Notes: generated from the letters alone by a model not told the origin. DNA of 20,065 bases from Actinomycetota bacterium (GCA_947457445.1 CANGVO010000004.1:1-20065), one strand, 5' to 3'; numbered from the stretch's first letter, positions 1 to 10,158 are shown. Made by a program: numbers and translations.

Positions 1-720
1 ATCGTTAACTTCGGTGCATTCGTTGACCTTGGTGGCGTAGACGGTTTGGTTCACGTCTCAGAGCTATCTTGGAAGCACATCGATCACCCAGGTGAAGTTG
101 TTGAAGTTGGCGATGAAGTCACCGTAGAAGTTCTCGAAGTAGATTTCGAGCGCGAGCGTGTTTCGCTTTCTCTTAAGGCTACTCAAGAAGATCCATGGCA
201 AGCGTTTGCTCGCACCCACACAATCAATCAAGTTGTTCCGGGTGTTGTTACTAAGTTGGTTCCGTTCGGAGCATTTATTCGTGTTCACGAAGGCATTGAA
301 GGCTTAGTTCATATTTCAGAGTTGGCAGAGCGCCACGTAGAAATTCCTGAGCAGGTTGTAGCCGTTGATGATGAGCTATTTGTAAAGATTATCGACATCG
401 ACTTAGAGCGTCGTCGCATCTCACTATCTCTAAAGCAAGCTAACGAAGGACATGAAGTTGAGATCGAAGCATTCGACCCAACTCAATACGGAATGGCTGC
501 GCGTTACGATGCTGAAGGAAACTTCATCTACCCAGAAGGTTTCGATCCTGATACTCAGGAATGGAAGCCTGGCTTTGATTCACAACGCGAAGAATGGGAA
601 CGTCAATATCAGGAAGCACAAACTCGTTTCCTTGCACATAAGAAGCAGAAGGCTGAGGCGAAGGCTGCCGACGCTGCTGCGCCAGAAGCGCCAGTTGCAG
701 AAGAAGTTGCAGCTGAATAA
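1..720 (+). CDS. rpsA: 30S ribosomal protein S1, C-terminal part (5' truncated by window edge)
   Basis: The reading frame is open from base 1, so the gene starts outside the window; 239 residues are visible. Two S1 RNA-binding (OB-fold) repeats can be seen. The first runs from the edge to about residue 60, with NFGAFVDLGGVDGLVHVSEL and ending RVSLSLKA. The second is at about 77-146, with PFGAFIRVHEGIEGLVHISEL and ending RRISLSLKQ. These should be repeats 3 and 4 of the four-repeat actinobacterial S1. A charged tail follows (about 150-239) that ends in an Ala/Glu/Pro-rich stretch. In the family, S1 binds mRNA upstream of the start codon and helps load it on the 30S subunit. Several genes here appear leaderless, so S1 dependence may vary between transcripts. 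A strong terminator follows within 15 bases, so the gene is probably the end of its transcript. Identity is secure. Confidence 0.96.
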   Translation: MVNFGAFVDLGGVDGLVHVSELSWKHIDHPGEVVEVGDEVTVEVLEVDFERERVSLSLKATQEDPWQAFARTHTINQVVPGVVTKLVPFGAFIRVHEGIEGLVHISELAERHVEIPEQVVAVDDELFVKIIDIDLERRRISLSLKQANEGHEVEIEAFDPTQYGMAARYDAEGNFIYPEGFDPDTQEWKPGFDSQREEWERQYQEAQTRFLAHKKQKAEAKAADAAAPEAPVAEEVAAE

Positions 721-733
721 ATAGTAGTTAAGA

Positions 734-766
734 AAAAGGGCTCATCTTCGGATGGGCCCTTTTCTT
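734..766 (+). terminator. Rho-independent terminator after rpsA
   Basis: A 13-pair stem (734-746 with 751-763) encloses a TTCG tetraloop closed by C-G, the very stable UUCG type. One T-G wobble is present at 742/755. The outer four pairs are A-T, so the A run and T run are part of the stem, and TTTTCTT trails it. It ends rpsA transcription. The outer A-T pairs could also work from the other strand, but no minus-strand gene lies nearby. Confidence 0.93.
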
Positions 767-791
767 ATGCTCAAAAATTTCCCACCGAGGG

Positions 792-797
792 TAGAGT
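792..797 (+). promoter_or_regulatory. Candidate -10 box of a leaderless coaE promoter
   Basis: TAGAGT fits the actinobacterial -10 pattern TANNNT and lies 7 bases before the coaE ATG, so transcription would begin at or next to the start codon. No good -35 hexamer is visible 16-18 bases upstream. No Shine-Dalgarno sequence sits at the right distance (the nearest GAGGG is about 14 bases from the ATG). The strong terminator just upstream makes a new promoter here necessary. Confidence 0.5.
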
Positions 798-804
798 TGC
801 CCGC

Positions 805-1395
805 ATGTTGATCGTGGCGCTAACGGGCGGAATTGGCGCTGGTAAATCTTTAGTTGCCCAATATTTCTCGGAACTCGGCGCAAGAGTTGTGGATGCAGAT
901 CAACTTTCGCGAATTGCCATAGAACGAGGTTCTGAAGGTTTTGATGCTGTAGTCACACGTTTTGGCGAAATTATTCTGCGTAACGGTGATATTGATCGGA
1001 AGGCTCTCGGAGAAATAATTTTCCGTGATGAATTAGCGAAGTCTGATCTCGAAGCAATTATTCATCCACGTGTTCGAGAGCTTTTCTCTGAAGTAGTCGC
1101 CGATCTCTCTGCAGGCGAAATTCTTATCTATGAGATTCCTCTTCTCGTAGAAACCGGTGCTGCATCTAATTTTGACCGAATCATTACAGTCGAATCAGAT
1201 CTAGAAACGCGCAAGGCCAGGCTTCTAAAACGAGGAATGTTTATCTCTGAAATAGAACGACGCATAGCCGCCCAGGCGACCCGCGAACAGCGTGAAGAAG
1301 TAGCCGATGAAATCATCACCAATGACGATGATGAGGATGCTTTGCTGCGTAAGGTGGAAAACCTCTGGGAGGACTTACAGCGGCAAGCGAAGTAG
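805..1395 (+). CDS. coaE: Dephospho-CoA kinase
   Basis: Catalyses the last step of coenzyme A synthesis in the cytoplasm: ATP-dependent phosphorylation of the ribose 3'-hydroxyl of dephospho-CoA. The 196-residue protein has the P-loop GGIGAGKS at residues 8-15, then VVDADQLSR (about 28-36) with the conserved DAD. It also has the CoaE-type IIHPRVRELF segment and the lid region around TRKARLLKRG. Length is normal for bacterial CoaE; some mycobacterial and other actinobacterial forms carry an extra C-terminal domain that is absent here. The ATG at 805 puts the first beta strand (MLIVALTGG) in the usual place. It is the first gene after the rpsA terminator, and uvrB starts 9 bases after its stop, so it probably leads the uvr operon. 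The rpsA-coaE-uvrB order is common in actinobacteria. Confidence 0.95.
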   Translation: MLIVALTGGIGAGKSLVAQYFSELGARVVDADQLSRIAIERGSEGFDAVVTRFGEIILRNGDIDRKALGEIIFRDELAKSDLEAIIHPRVRELFSEVVADLSAGEILIYEIPLLVETGAASNFDRIITVESDLETRKARLLKRGMFISEIERRIAAQATREQREEVADEIITNDDDEDALLRKVENLWEDLQRQAK

Positions 1396-1404
1396 GCTAG
1401 GAAA

Positions 1405-3492
1405 ATGCGCCCGATCTCTGATCTACAGCGAAAGGTTGAACCCTTTCAGGTCATTAGCGATTACGTTCCGGCCGGAGATCAACCGCAAGCGATTGAAGAA
1501 ATTGTTAAACGCATAAATGCTGGCGAGCAAGATGTTGTTCTTTTGGGTGCGACTGGCACGGGAAAATCAGCGACAACGGCTTGGCTCATAGAACGTCTGC
1601 AACGACCAACACTCGTTTTAGCTCCGAACAAGACACTTGCCGCCCAGTTGGCAAATGAATTTCGTGAATTAATGCCGAATAATGCTGTTGAGTATTTTGT
1701 CTCTTATTACGACTACTACCAACCGGAAGCATATGTTCCTCAGACAGATACTTTTATCGAGAAAGACTCGAGCGTCAACGATGAAGTTGAGCGCTTGCGC
1801 CACTCGGCCACGAACTCGTTATTAACTAGACGAGATGTAATCGTGGTAGCCACAGTCTCTTGCATTTATGGACTGGGAACACCGCAGGAGTACATCGATC
1901 GCATGATTCGCTTAAAGGTGGGCGATGAAATCGAGCGCAATCAACTCTTGCGCCGCTTCGTCGATGTGCAATACCAGAGAAACGATATGGCTTTTGAACG
2001 TGGCACCTTCCGCGTGCGGGGCGACACTATCGAAATCATCCCAATGTACGAAGAATTAGCGATACGCATTGAAATGTTTGGCGATGAGATCGAAAAGATC
2101 ATGACATTGCACCCGCTTACCGGTGAGATTTTGAGAGATGAAACTGAGATTTATATCTTCCCAGCTACACACTATGCCGCTGGACCAGAGACGATGAAGC
2201 GTGCAATGAGCGAGATCGAAGACGAGTTGCAGATTCAACTCAATCTCTTCGAAAAACAAGGCAAGTTGCTCGAAGCCCAACGTTTAAGAATGCGTACAAC
2301 CTTTGATCTAGAGATGATGCAACAACTTGGATTTTGTTCTGGCATCGAAAACTACTCACGACATTTGGACGGTCGCGGACCCGGATCGCCACCCAACTGT
2401 TTGCTTGATTATTTCCCAGAAGATTTCCTTTTAGTCATTGATGAAAGCCATGTGACCGTTCCGCAAATAGGCGCGATGTTCGAAGGTGATGCCTCTCGCA
2501 AGCGAACTCTGGTTGAACATGGATTCCGTTTACCGAGTGCAATGGATAACCGACCTCTGAAATGGCCAGAGTTTTTGGAACGAGTCGGACAGAAAGTATT
2601 TTTATCGGCAACACCCGGAAAGTATGAAATGGCCAAAGTTGATGGCGATGTTGTCGAACAGGTGATTCGCCCAACCGGCTTAGTAGACCCGGCGATCATT
2701 ATTAAGCCAATCAAAGGGCAAATAGATGATCTGCTAAATGAAATAAATATCCGTGCTGCTCGCAATGAACGTGTTCTTGTAACAACTCTGACTAAGAAAA
2801 TGTCAGAAGATCTCACAGATTATTTACAGGAACGCGGAGTTCGAGTTCGCTATTTACACTCCGAAGTGGACACACTTCGACGCGTTGAATTGTTACGAGA
2901 ACTTCGCACCGGTGAATACGATGTTTTAATCGGCATCAATCTGCTTCGTGAAGGTCTGGATCTCCCCGAAGTATCCCTAGTTGCGATTCTTGATGCGGAC
3001 AAAGAAGGCTTCCTACGTTCGGCAACCTCGTTGATTCAAACGATAGGTCGCGCCGCACGAAATGTATCGGGTGAGGTACACATGTACGCCGATAACATTA
3101 CGAAATCTATGGCTCAGGCAATTGATGAAACTAATCGTCGTCGTGCGAAGCAAGTTTCTTACAACCTAGAACGCGGCGTGGACCCACAGCCACTTCGAAA
3201 GAAGATTGCGGATATCACTGACACGATTGCACGCGAGAGTGATGACACAGATGATTTGATAGCAAACGCAAAGTTGAAAAAAGGTGGCAAGGCTAGCGTC
3301 CCCGATCTTGGATTCCATAGCAAAGGCGTGCTCTCGCTCCCGCGCCAAGAGTTACTTGCCTTGATAGGCTCCCTGACTGAGCAGATGCGCTCATCGGCTG
3401 CAGATCTGCAATTTGAACTTGCTGCAAGATTGCGTGATGAGATCAGAGAGCTTAAGAAAGAGTTACGCGGAATGGACGAGGCGGGGATTTAA
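1405..3492 (+). CDS. uvrB: Excinuclease ABC subunit B
   Basis: Damage-verifying helicase-like ATPase of nucleotide excision repair. UvrA2-UvrB loads it on DNA, and it then recruits UvrC for the incisions. In the 695-residue protein I see Walker A GATGTGKS (48-55), the beta-hairpin tyrosine cluster [12 protein letters not shown] (101-112) that inserts between strands, and the DEAD-type box DESH (346-349). Helicase motifs V/VI follow in [11 protein letters not shown] and [11 protein letters not shown]-terminal UVR motif (about 653-688) pairs with the equivalent motif in UvrC. Length matches the family. The ATG is preceded by AGGAAA. The uvrA start codon follows the stop directly, so all three subunits are likely co-expressed. 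A metallo-hydrolase gene found between uvrB and uvrA in mycobacteria is absent here. Confidence 0.98.
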   Translation: MRPISDLQRKVEPFQVISDYVPAGDQPQAIEEIVKRINAGEQDVVLLGATGTGKSATTAWLIERLQRPTLVLAPNKTLAAQLANEFRELMPNNAVEYFVSYYDYYQPEAYVPQTDTFIEKDSSVNDEVERLRHSATNSLLTRRDVIVVATVSCIYGLGTPQEYIDRMIRLKVGDEIERNQLLRRFVDVQYQRNDMAFERGTFRVRGDTIEIIPMYEELAIRIEMFGDEIEKIMTLHPLTGEILRDETEIYIFPATHYAAGPETMKRAMSEIEDELQIQLNLFEKQGKLLEAQRLRMRTTFDLEMMQQLGFCSGIENYSRHLDGRGPGSPPNCLLDYFPEDFLLVIDESHVTVPQIGAMFEGDASRKRTLVEHGFRLPSAMDNRPLKWPEFLERVGQKVFLSATPGKYEMAKVDGDVVEQVIRPTGLVDPAIIIKPIKGQIDDLLNEINIRAARNERVLVTTLTKKMSEDLTDYLQERGVRVRYLHSEVDTLRRVELLRELRTGEYDVLIGINLLREGLDLPEVSLVAILDADKEGFLRSATSLIQTIGRAARNVSGEVHMYADNITKSMAQAIDETNRRRAKQVSYNLERGVDPQPLRKKIADITDTIARESDDTDDLIANAKLKKGGKASVPDLGFHSKGVLSLPRQELLALIGSLTEQMRSSAADLQFELAARLRDEIRELKKELRGMDEAGI

Positions 3493-3495
3493 TTG
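3478..3495 (+). promoter_or_regulatory. Ribosome binding site and TTG start of uvrA
   Basis: AGGCGGGG at 3479-3486, inside the last codons of uvrB, sits 6 bases before a TTG codon that directly follows the uvrB TAA. Starting here gives [16 protein letters not shown] (first residue read as Met), which matches the usual UvrA N-terminus. Later in-frame TTG or GTG codons (3508, 3514) would remove conserved residues. Confidence 0.75.
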
Positions 3496-6366
3496 AGTAT
3501 CGATAAGTTGATCGTGCGCGGTGCGCGTGAGCACAACCTTAGGGATGTCTCGCTAGAACTACCGCGGGAAGCGCTTATTGTTTTTACTGGTCTTTCCGGT
3601 TCAGGAAAATCCTCGCTCGCTTTTGACACCATTTTCGCAGAAGGCCAACGTCGATATGTCGAGTCGCTGTCGGCCTATGCGCGTCAGTTCTTAGGTCAGA
3701 TGGATAAGCCTGATGTTGACTTCATCGAAGGTCTATCACCAGCTGTATCGATTGATCAGAAATCAACTAATCGCAATCCGCGTTCTACGGTCGGAACTAT
3801 TACAGAAGTTTATGATTACCTTCGTTTGCTATTTGCGCGTGCCGGCAGACCTCACTGTCCAAAGTGTAAAAAGGCAGTTTCGCGCCAAAGTCCGCAACAG
3901 ATCGTTGATCAGATTCTCACAATGCCGGCGACAACTAAGTTTCAGGTATTAGCGCCAGTAATCCGCGAGCGAAAAGGTGAGTTCGTTGACCTTTTTGCAG
4001 AACTCGTAACTCAAGGTTATTCACGTGCACGAGTTGACGGCGAAACTATTTCGCTTTCCGAACCACCAAAGTTGAAGAAGCAAGAAAAACACACCATCGA
4101 AGTAGTTGTCGATCGCCTTACAGCCAAAGCGGAATCTAAATCTAGATTGACGGATTCAATAGAGACCGCCCTGCGTTTGGCAAGTGGAATAGTGCTCTTG
4201 GATTTTGTGGATGCAAAAGGGACTGAGAAGGAAAGAACCTATAGTGAGCATCTTGCCTGCCATGATTGCAACCTCTCTTTTGAAGAGTTAGAACCACGTT
4301 CATTCTCATTTAACTCTCCATTCGGAGCCTGCCCTGAATGTTCAGGAATCGGTACAAAGTTAGAAGTCGATGAAGAACTTGTTATTCCAGATGATTCCAT
4401 TTCAATAAACGAGGGAGCTATTGCCCCATGGTCGGGTGGGCACACTTCAGAATATTTCATGCGCCTGCTCGAAGCGTTAGCCGAGGAAGTTAAATTCTCG
4501 CTCGACAACCCTTGGAAGAAACTCTCTGTTAAAGCCAAGGAAGCAATTCTTAATGGCTTCGAATATGAAGTTCATGTTAAGTACAAGAATCGCTACGGTC
4601 GTGTCCGCAATTATTCTTCCGGCTTTGAAGGCGTTATCCCATTTATCCATCGCAAACATGACGAGACCGAAAGTGATTACTCTCGCGAAAAGTACGAATC
4701 TTATATGCGCCAAATCCCATGTAACGTCTGCAACGGAGCTCGCTTAAAGCCCGAAGTTCTAGCGGTTACAGTCGGAGATAGAAATATATCTGAAATTTGC
4801 GAACTTTCTATCGCAGACTGTGCCGAATTCCTCAAGGCGATTTCATTGAACGCGCGCGAGGCGCAGATCGCAGAACGAGTAATGAAAGAAGTCAACGCCC
4901 GTCTGGGATTCTTACTCGATGTTGGTTTGGATTATTTGTCATTAGCTCGCCCTGCAGCAACCCTTTCAGGTGGTGAGGCGCAACGAATTCGTTTGGCGAC
5001 ACAGATTGGTTCCGGGTTGGTCGGAGTTCTCTATGTTCTAGATGAGCCGAGCATTGGTCTGCACCAACGCGATAATCGTCGTTTAATCGAAACTCTTACA
5101 CGTCTGCGCGATCTCGGAAATACCCTGATTGTTGTAGAACATGATGAAGAAACCATACGTACCGCTGACTGGATTGTTGATATCGGTCCCGGCGCAGGAG
5201 AGCACGGTGGCAAAGTTGTTGTCTCTGGCTCTTACCAAGATTTGATTGATTCAAAAGAGTCCATCACCGGTGCTTATCTATCGGGACGTAAATCGATAGC
5301 TATTCCTGAAAAACGTCGCCCAATTGATCCAAAGCGTAAATTAGTTATCAAGGGAGCGAAAGAGAACAACTTAAAAGATGTTGAAGTTGATATTCCGCTT
5401 GGAGTATTTGTCTCGGTTACCGGTGTTAGCGGTTCTGGAAAATCAACTTTAGTAAATGACATCCTTTACACAACTCTTGCCAATAAGCTAAATGGGGCGC
5501 GCCTTGTTCCGGGACGCCATCGAACCGTTACTGGCATTGATCAATTAGATAAAGTTGTACACGTAGATCAATCTCCAATCGGTCGTACGCCCCGCTCAAA
5601 TCCTGCAACCTATACGGGAGTTTTCGATAAGGTGCGCGCACTTTTTGCCGAGACAACCGAAGCGAAGGTGCGTGGTTATCAGCAAGGTCGCTTCTCTTTT
5701 AACGTTAAAGGTGGACGTTGTGAGAATTGTTCTGGCGACGGCACGATTACGATTGAAATGAACTTCCTGCCAGATGTCTACGTACCCTGCGAGGTCTGTC
5801 ATGGAGCGCGATATAACCGCGAAACTCTAGAAGTGCATTACAAGGGCAAAACGATCGCAGAAGTACTAGATATGCCAATTGAAATCGCCCATACCTTTTT
5901 TGAATCTGTACCAACAATCGCGCGCTATCTAAAGACGCTTTGCGACGTTGGTCTGGGTTATGTGCGCCTTGGGCAATCAGCCCCAACGCTTTCAGGTGGC
6001 GAAGCACAGCGCGTCAAGCTTGCAACCGAATTGCAGCGGCGTTCCACCGGTCGGACAATTTACGTATTAGATGAGCCAACAACTGGCCTTCATTTTGAAG
6101 ACGTAAATAAATTGTTAGGCGTGTTAAGTCGTTTGGTCGAATCTGGAAATACTGTAGTTGTCATTGAACACAACCTCGATGTTATTAAATCATCCGATTG
6201 GGTTATTGATATGGGTCCAGAAGGTGGCTTCCGTGGTGGCATAGTTGTTGCAGAAGGCACCCCTGAAGATATAGCCAAGGTGAAGGCAAGTTACACCGGA
6301 CATTTCTTGGCGGAAATATTGGCCAGCAATCGTGCGCCGGTTAAGAAAAAGGCTGCCGTTAAGTAA
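3493..6366 (+). CDS. uvrA: Excinuclease ABC subunit A
   Basis: DNA-damage recognition ATPase of nucleotide excision repair; works as a dimer and hands damaged DNA to UvrB. The 957-residue protein has the duplicated ABC architecture. Walker A motifs are GLSGSGKS (33-40) and GVSGSGKS (644-651), and ABC signatures LSGGEAQR begin at about 491 and 833. Zinc modules are C256/C259/C280/C283 and C743/C746/C766/C769, placed as in E. coli UvrA. A further cysteine-rich CPKC pair lies near 117-120 and CNVCNGARL near 410. The UvrB-binding and insertion domains occupy roughly 120-400. The start is TTG, directly after the uvrB stop, supported by an in-gene Shine-Dalgarno sequence. Its own stop touches the uvrC ATG (TAAATG). 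A short Lys/Ala tail (KKKAAVK) ends the protein. Complete, with no missing key residue. Confidence 0.98.
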   Translation: MSIDKLIVRGAREHNLRDVSLELPREALIVFTGLSGSGKSSLAFDTIFAEGQRRYVESLSAYARQFLGQMDKPDVDFIEGLSPAVSIDQKSTNRNPRSTVGTITEVYDYLRLLFARAGRPHCPKCKKAVSRQSPQQIVDQILTMPATTKFQVLAPVIRERKGEFVDLFAELVTQGYSRARVDGETISLSEPPKLKKQEKHTIEVVVDRLTAKAESKSRLTDSIETALRLASGIVLLDFVDAKGTEKERTYSEHLACHDCNLSFEELEPRSFSFNSPFGACPECSGIGTKLEVDEELVIPDDSISINEGAIAPWSGGHTSEYFMRLLEALAEEVKFSLDNPWKKLSVKAKEAILNGFEYEVHVKYKNRYGRVRNYSSGFEGVIPFIHRKHDETESDYSREKYESYMRQIPCNVCNGARLKPEVLAVTVGDRNISEICELSIADCAEFLKAISLNAREAQIAERVMKEVNARLGFLLDVGLDYLSLARPAATLSGGEAQRIRLATQIGSGLVGVLYVLDEPSIGLHQRDNRRLIETLTRLRDLGNTLIVVEHDEETIRTADWIVDIGPGAGEHGGKVVVSGSYQDLIDSKESITGAYLSGRKSIAIPEKRRPIDPKRKLVIKGAKENNLKDVEVDIPLGVFVSVTGVSGSGKSTLVNDILYTTLANKLNGARLVPGRHRTVTGIDQLDKVVHVDQSPIGRTPRSNPATYTGVFDKVRALFAETTEAKVRGYQQGRFSFNVKGGRCENCSGDGTITIEMNFLPDVYVPCEVCHGARYNRETLEVHYKGKTIAEVLDMPIEIAHTFFESVPTIARYLKTLCDVGLGYVRLGQSAPTLSGGEAQRVKLATELQRRSTGRTIYVLDEPTTGLHFEDVNKLLGVLSRLVESGNTVVVIEHNLDVIKSSDWVIDMGPEGGFRGGIVVAEGTPEDIAKVKASYTGHFLAEILASNRAPVKKKAAVK

Positions 6367-8283
6367 ATGGCTGATCCCGCAAGCTATCGCCCAAAGGAGA
6401 TACCTGAGCTACCGGGTGTTTATCGCTTCTATAACGGTAAAGATAAAGTTATTTATGTCGGTAAAGCAAAGAATCTAAAGAATCGTCTAACAACTTACTT
6501 TGGTTCGAATTTAGCGCGCAAGACTCATCGCATGGTTAATGAAGCGGTGCGGGTTGATTGGACGATTGTTGGAACCGAGCTTGAGGCACTCGCTCTGGAA
6601 TTCTCATGGATTAAGCAATACCAACCTACTTACAACGTACAGTTTAAGGACGATAAGTCTTATCCGTATCTCGCGATATCAATGCAGGATGAATTCCCGC
6701 GCATCTTTATTACCCGCAAGGAAAAACGACCTGGCCTGAAGTACTTCGGTCCATATACGAATGCATGGGCGCTTCGGAATACTTATGAAGTTCTGCTGAA
6801 AGTGTTTCCAGTTCGTTCATGTAGCGAAGGAAATTTTCAGCGTGCAAAACGCTCCAAGAGACAGTGTCTGTTGGGGGATATCGGAAAGTGCGCCGCTCCC
6901 TGCGTCGGTTGGGTAACGCCTGAAGAGCATCGCGAAATAGCGGTTAAGTTAGATGCTTTTATGGAAGCTGGCATGGAAGATATCTTGCCTAAGCTGCGTT
7001 CCGAAATGGATGCAGCATCCGAGCGTGAAGAGTTCGAACGAGCGGCTCGAATTCGAGATCAAATCGAATCCTTTGAAAAAGCGCAAAGATCTACGCAAGG
7101 AAATCTGTCAGATGATTTAGATGGAGATTTTATTTCCATTCACGAAGAAGGCTTGCATGCTGCAGGTTCTATCTTTATGGTTCGCCGCGGATCCATTAAA
7201 GGTTCGCGTTCTTGGATTGTTGATCAAGAACGCGCTTTAGAGGGTGATGATCAAGTTGCTTCACTGTTCTTTTCAATCTATAACGGCGCAACTCCTGCAG
7301 AAATCCCAAATGAAATCTTTTTAAATCGTGAGCCGGCTGACCAGTTGGCGCTAGAAGCGTGGCTAACTGAACTCAGAGGCGCTCGAGTATCCATAAAAGT
7401 TCCACAAAGAGGTGAAAAGGTAGAACTTCTTCAGACGGTCGATCGAAATGCACATTACGCACTGATTCAATTCTTAAGTAAGCGGGCAACCGATGCCGCA
7501 GTTAGCGGAAAAGCCCTGCTAGAGATAGAAGAGCAACTCGAATTAAAGCGAACCCCACTTCGAATCGAATGTTTTGATATCTCAAATATTTCCGGAACGT
7601 CAGTTGTGGCCTCAATGGTCGTCTTCGAGGATGGCATGGCGAAAAAAAGTGAATATCGAAGATTCATAATTGATACGACGGATGCAAATGACGACACTCG
7701 AGCAATGCATCAGGTTATAACCCGAAGAATGAAGCGTTTACTTAATGATCGCGCTGTCGATGAAAGTGATGTTGCCGCAATTGGTGGCAAACTAAGTAAG
7801 TTCTCATATCCTCCCCAGTTGATAGTTGTTGACGGGGGAGCGCCACAAGTTGCGGCAGCGCAGCGAGCCCTGGATGAGTTGGGAATTACGGATATCGCCC
7901 TATGCGGTTTGGCTAAGCGCTTGGAAGAAGTTTGGCGACCCCGCGAAAAAGATCCACTGATCCTGCCTCGTACAAGTGAGGGAATGTATTTGCTTCAACG
8001 AATTCGCGATGAAGCGCATCGCTTTGCAATAACATTCCATAGATCACGTCGATCAAAAGTTATGTTGGAATCGGTCCTTGATGAAATCCCTCAGATGGGT
8101 CAGGCGCGCCGGGCAGCGCTGTTAGAGAGATTTGGTTCTGTTGCAGCCCTGCGCAAAGCAACGCTGGCTGATTTAGCTATGACTCCAGGCATAGGAGAGA
8201 AGATTGCCGAAATCATTTTTACACATTTACAACGTGAGCAGAGCCTGGATTCTGTTGACATGCAGACCGGAGAGTTTCTTTGA
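6367..8283 (+). CDS. uvrC: Excinuclease ABC subunit C
   Basis: Dual-incision nuclease of nucleotide excision repair that cuts both sides of the lesion in the UvrB-DNA complex. The 638-residue protein carries all expected modules in order. The GIY-YIG nuclease domain for the 3' cut has PGVYRFY at 16-22, IYVGKAKNLKNR at 29-40 and the conserved Glu in ELEALALE at 71-78. A cysteine cluster lies around 150-175. A UVR motif at about 207-241 contacts UvrB. The RNase H-like nuclease for the 5' cut has D404 in FDISNISG and D489 in VDGGAPQ. A C-terminal helix-hairpin-helix pair spans about 575-632. The ATG follows the uvrA TAA with no spacer, so translation is probably coupled. Together with uvrB and uvrA it completes the UvrABC system in one transcription unit. 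Confidence 0.98.
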   Translation: MADPASYRPKEIPELPGVYRFYNGKDKVIYVGKAKNLKNRLTTYFGSNLARKTHRMVNEAVRVDWTIVGTELEALALEFSWIKQYQPTYNVQFKDDKSYPYLAISMQDEFPRIFITRKEKRPGLKYFGPYTNAWALRNTYEVLLKVFPVRSCSEGNFQRAKRSKRQCLLGDIGKCAAPCVGWVTPEEHREIAVKLDAFMEAGMEDILPKLRSEMDAASEREEFERAARIRDQIESFEKAQRSTQGNLSDDLDGDFISIHEEGLHAAGSIFMVRRGSIKGSRSWIVDQERALEGDDQVASLFFSIYNGATPAEIPNEIFLNREPADQLALEAWLTELRGARVSIKVPQRGEKVELLQTVDRNAHYALIQFLSKRATDAAVSGKALLEIEEQLELKRTPLRIECFDISNISGTSVVASMVVFEDGMAKKSEYRRFIIDTTDANDDTRAMHQVITRRMKRLLNDRAVDESDVAAIGGKLSKFSYPPQLIVVDGGAPQVAAAQRALDELGITDIALCGLAKRLEEVWRPREKDPLILPRTSEGMYLLQRIRDEAHRFAITFHRSRRSKVMLESVLDEIPQMGQARRAALLERFGSVAALRKATLADLAMTPGIGEKIAEIIFTHLQREQSLDSVDMQTGEFL

Positions 8284-8323
8284 GCGACTCGCAGATCCTT
8301 GACAAGGCAGGCAGAATATAGAC

Positions 8324-9193
8324 ATGGCCACCAAAGAGTTGTTGATAGTTACAGGAATGTCAGGTGCTGGTCGTTCAACTGTGGCGCATGCTTTGGAGGA
8401 TTTAGGTTGGTATGTTGTCGACAACCTGCCACCGGCGCTACTTCCAGAGCTTGCTGTACAGACCAGCAGCTCTGAGATTGCCTCATTAGCCGTTGTTGTC
8501 GACGTTCGCGGTGGAAAATTCTTTGATGCACTTAACAACTCATTACAAACTCTAAAGTCTAAGGACGTTTCATTTCGCTTACTTTTTCTCGATGCCACTG
8601 ATCAATCTTTAGTTCAAAGATTCGAATCGACTCGCCGGCCCCATCCTCTGCAGGCTAAAGATCGTATTGTTGATGGAATCGAACGCGAAAGAGCCAAACT
8701 GGAAGATCTTCGCTCTCAAGCAGATGTAGTAATCGACACTTCCAACTTAAACGTCCATCAACTAGAAAAACGTGTTGGAGAGATATTTTCTGCCGGTATG
8801 TTAGATGCAATCCGAATCAATGTTCTCTCCTTTGGTTACAAATACGGCATACCCGTTGACGCTGATTTAGTTCTGGATTGTCGCTTTATTCCAAATCCAC
8901 ACTGGATAACCGAACTTAGACCTCTAACTGGATTAACTTCAGAAGTGTCGTCGAAGGTATTAAATAGCGAAGGCGTTTCCGAGTTCGTCTCAAGTTATGT
9001 CGCGGTTATTCGCCAAATGATGCCGGGCTATCTTCGCGAAGGTAAGAAATATGTAACTATCGCGATTGGATGCACGGGCGGAAAACATCGAAGTGTCGCT
9101 ATCGCCGAAGAGATTGCCCGTCAGCTCTCACAAGATTTAACAGAAATAGAAGTTTCCGCACATGCAACACATCGAGATGTAGGTCGTGAATGA
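8324..9193 (+). CDS. rapZ: RNase adapter protein RapZ / YvcJ family, nucleotide-binding
   Basis: The 289-residue protein has a P-loop GMSGAGRS (11-18), the following LEDLGWYVVDNLPPALLPEL segment typical of the family, and AVVVDVRGGKFF. The C-terminal domain has ATDQSLVQRFESTRRPHPL, SFGYKYGIP, DLVLDCRFIPNP and IGCTGGKHRSVAIAE, all family hallmarks. In E. coli RapZ directs RNase E to the small RNA GlmZ to control GlcN6P synthase. In Gram-positives the homologue YvcJ binds and hydrolyses nucleotides and its role is less clear, so regulation of amino-sugar supply here is inference. Its stop overlaps the yvcK start by four bases (ATGA), which implies coupling. It lies 40 bases after uvrC with only a poorly placed purine-rich site. 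Confidence 0.95.
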   Translation: MATKELLIVTGMSGAGRSTVAHALEDLGWYVVDNLPPALLPELAVQTSSSEIASLAVVVDVRGGKFFDALNNSLQTLKSKDVSFRLLFLDATDQSLVQRFESTRRPHPLQAKDRIVDGIERERAKLEDLRSQADVVIDTSNLNVHQLEKRVGEIFSAGMLDAIRINVLSFGYKYGIPVDADLVLDCRFIPNPHWITELRPLTGLTSEVSSKVLNSEGVSEFVSSYVAVIRQMMPGYLREGKKYVTIAIGCTGGKHRSVAIAEEIARQLSQDLTEIEVSAHATHRDVGRE

Positions 9194-10158
9194 GTGGGCG
9201 CAATCCGAGAGTAGTTGCATTGGGCGGGGGACATGGACTCGCAGCGACGCTATCGGCGTTACGCGGAATAACTTCCGATATCACTGCAATCGTTACTGTT
9301 GCAGATAACGGCGGTTCCAGCGGACGTCTGCGTGAAGAATTTTCAATTTATCCGCCTGGTGATTTAAGAATGGCGCTGGCGGCTCTCTGTTCGGATGACG
9401 AATGGGGCCGTAGCTGGGCGCAAATTATGCAATATCGATTCCAGAGCGATGGTGATTTAAACGGTCATGCAGTTGGAAATTTGTTGCTCGCTGCTCTTTG
9501 GAATAAAGGTGATGATCCGGTCTCTGGACTAGATCGGGTTGGTTCATTGTTAAAAGTAATTGGCCGTGTCTTACCAATGTCCCAAGAGCCGCTCGATATA
9601 GAAGCAACATTTACTAATTCGACGGGACGATTTATTGTTAAAGGACAGGTCCAAGTTGCAACTGCCAAGGGACGATTGGAATCTCTTCGATTACACCCCG
9701 AAAATCCATCGGCACGCATTGAATCCATCGCCGCGATTACCGATGCTGACTGGATTGTGATGGGACCAGGATCGTGGTTCTCAAGTGTTCTTCCACATTT
9801 ATTGGTTCCACAACAACGTGAGGCTTTAATTGCCAGTAAGGCTAAAAAGTTTCTAATTTTGAATTTAGATTCAACAATTTCCAATTCTTCGACTTCTAAC
9901 CTTGGAGAATACGCCGGCTATACGCCCATCGAACATATTGAGATTCTCCGCCAGTACGCACCCGGCCTTCGCTTTGATTACATAATTGCCGATGAAAGTT
10001 TGGTCGGGCAGGGTGATGAGATAGAAAAATATCTTTCAAGTACAGGTGGAGAGTTAGTTGTCGGTGATTTAAGGGATGCGAGTGCGCTAATTCATCATGA
10101 TCCTCGAAAATTGACCTCACTTTTGGCACACATGGCGCGTGAATTGCTGGTTGGATAA
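9190..10158 (+). CDS. yvcK: YvcK/CofD-like gluconeogenesis factor
   Basis: Member of the CofD-like family (322 residues) with the nucleotide-sugar binding loop GGGHG at 12-16 and [11 protein letters not shown] at 38-48. It also has [12 protein letters not shown] and the later motifs [27 protein letters not shown] and LNLDSTISN(S). In the family, YvcK (CuvA in mycobacteria) binds UDP-sugars and is needed for normal cell shape and growth on gluconeogenic carbon. It is not a true CofD. The ATG overlaps the rapZ stop, and whiA starts 4 bases after its stop, the conserved rapZ-yvcK-whiA trio of Gram-positives. Placement beside gap-pgk-tpiA fits a link between central carbon flow and envelope synthesis, but that is inference. 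Confidence 0.94.
   Translation: MSGRNPRVVALGGGHGLAATLSALRGITSDITAIVTVADNGGSSGRLREEFSIYPPGDLRMALAALCSDDEWGRSWAQIMQYRFQSDGDLNGHAVGNLLLAALWNKGDDPVSGLDRVGSLLKVIGRVLPMSQEPLDIEATFTNSTGRFIVKGQVQVATAKGRLESLRLHPENPSARIESIAAITDADWIVMGPGSWFSSVLPHLLVPQQREALIASKAKKFLILNLDSTISNSSTSNLGEYAGYTPIEHIEILRQYAPGLRFDYIIADESLVGQGDEIEKYLSSTGGELVVGDLRDASALIHHDPRKLTSLLAHMARELLVG

Noticed and set aside
46..48. TTG at 46 as an rpsA start
   Set aside because: The frame is open and S1-like from base 1; this is internal to a truncated gene.
2409..2816. 135-residue open frame on the minus strand opposite uvrB
   Set aside because: No motif or ribosome site; overlaps conserved UvrB helicase codons throughout.
8299..8323. Perfect TTGACA (8299-8304) before rapZ as a promoter -35 box
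   Set aside because: No -10 box at 16-18 bases; the AT-rich AATATA/TATAGA is only 10-12 bases away and touches the start codon. Probably chance, though an unusual promoter is not excluded.
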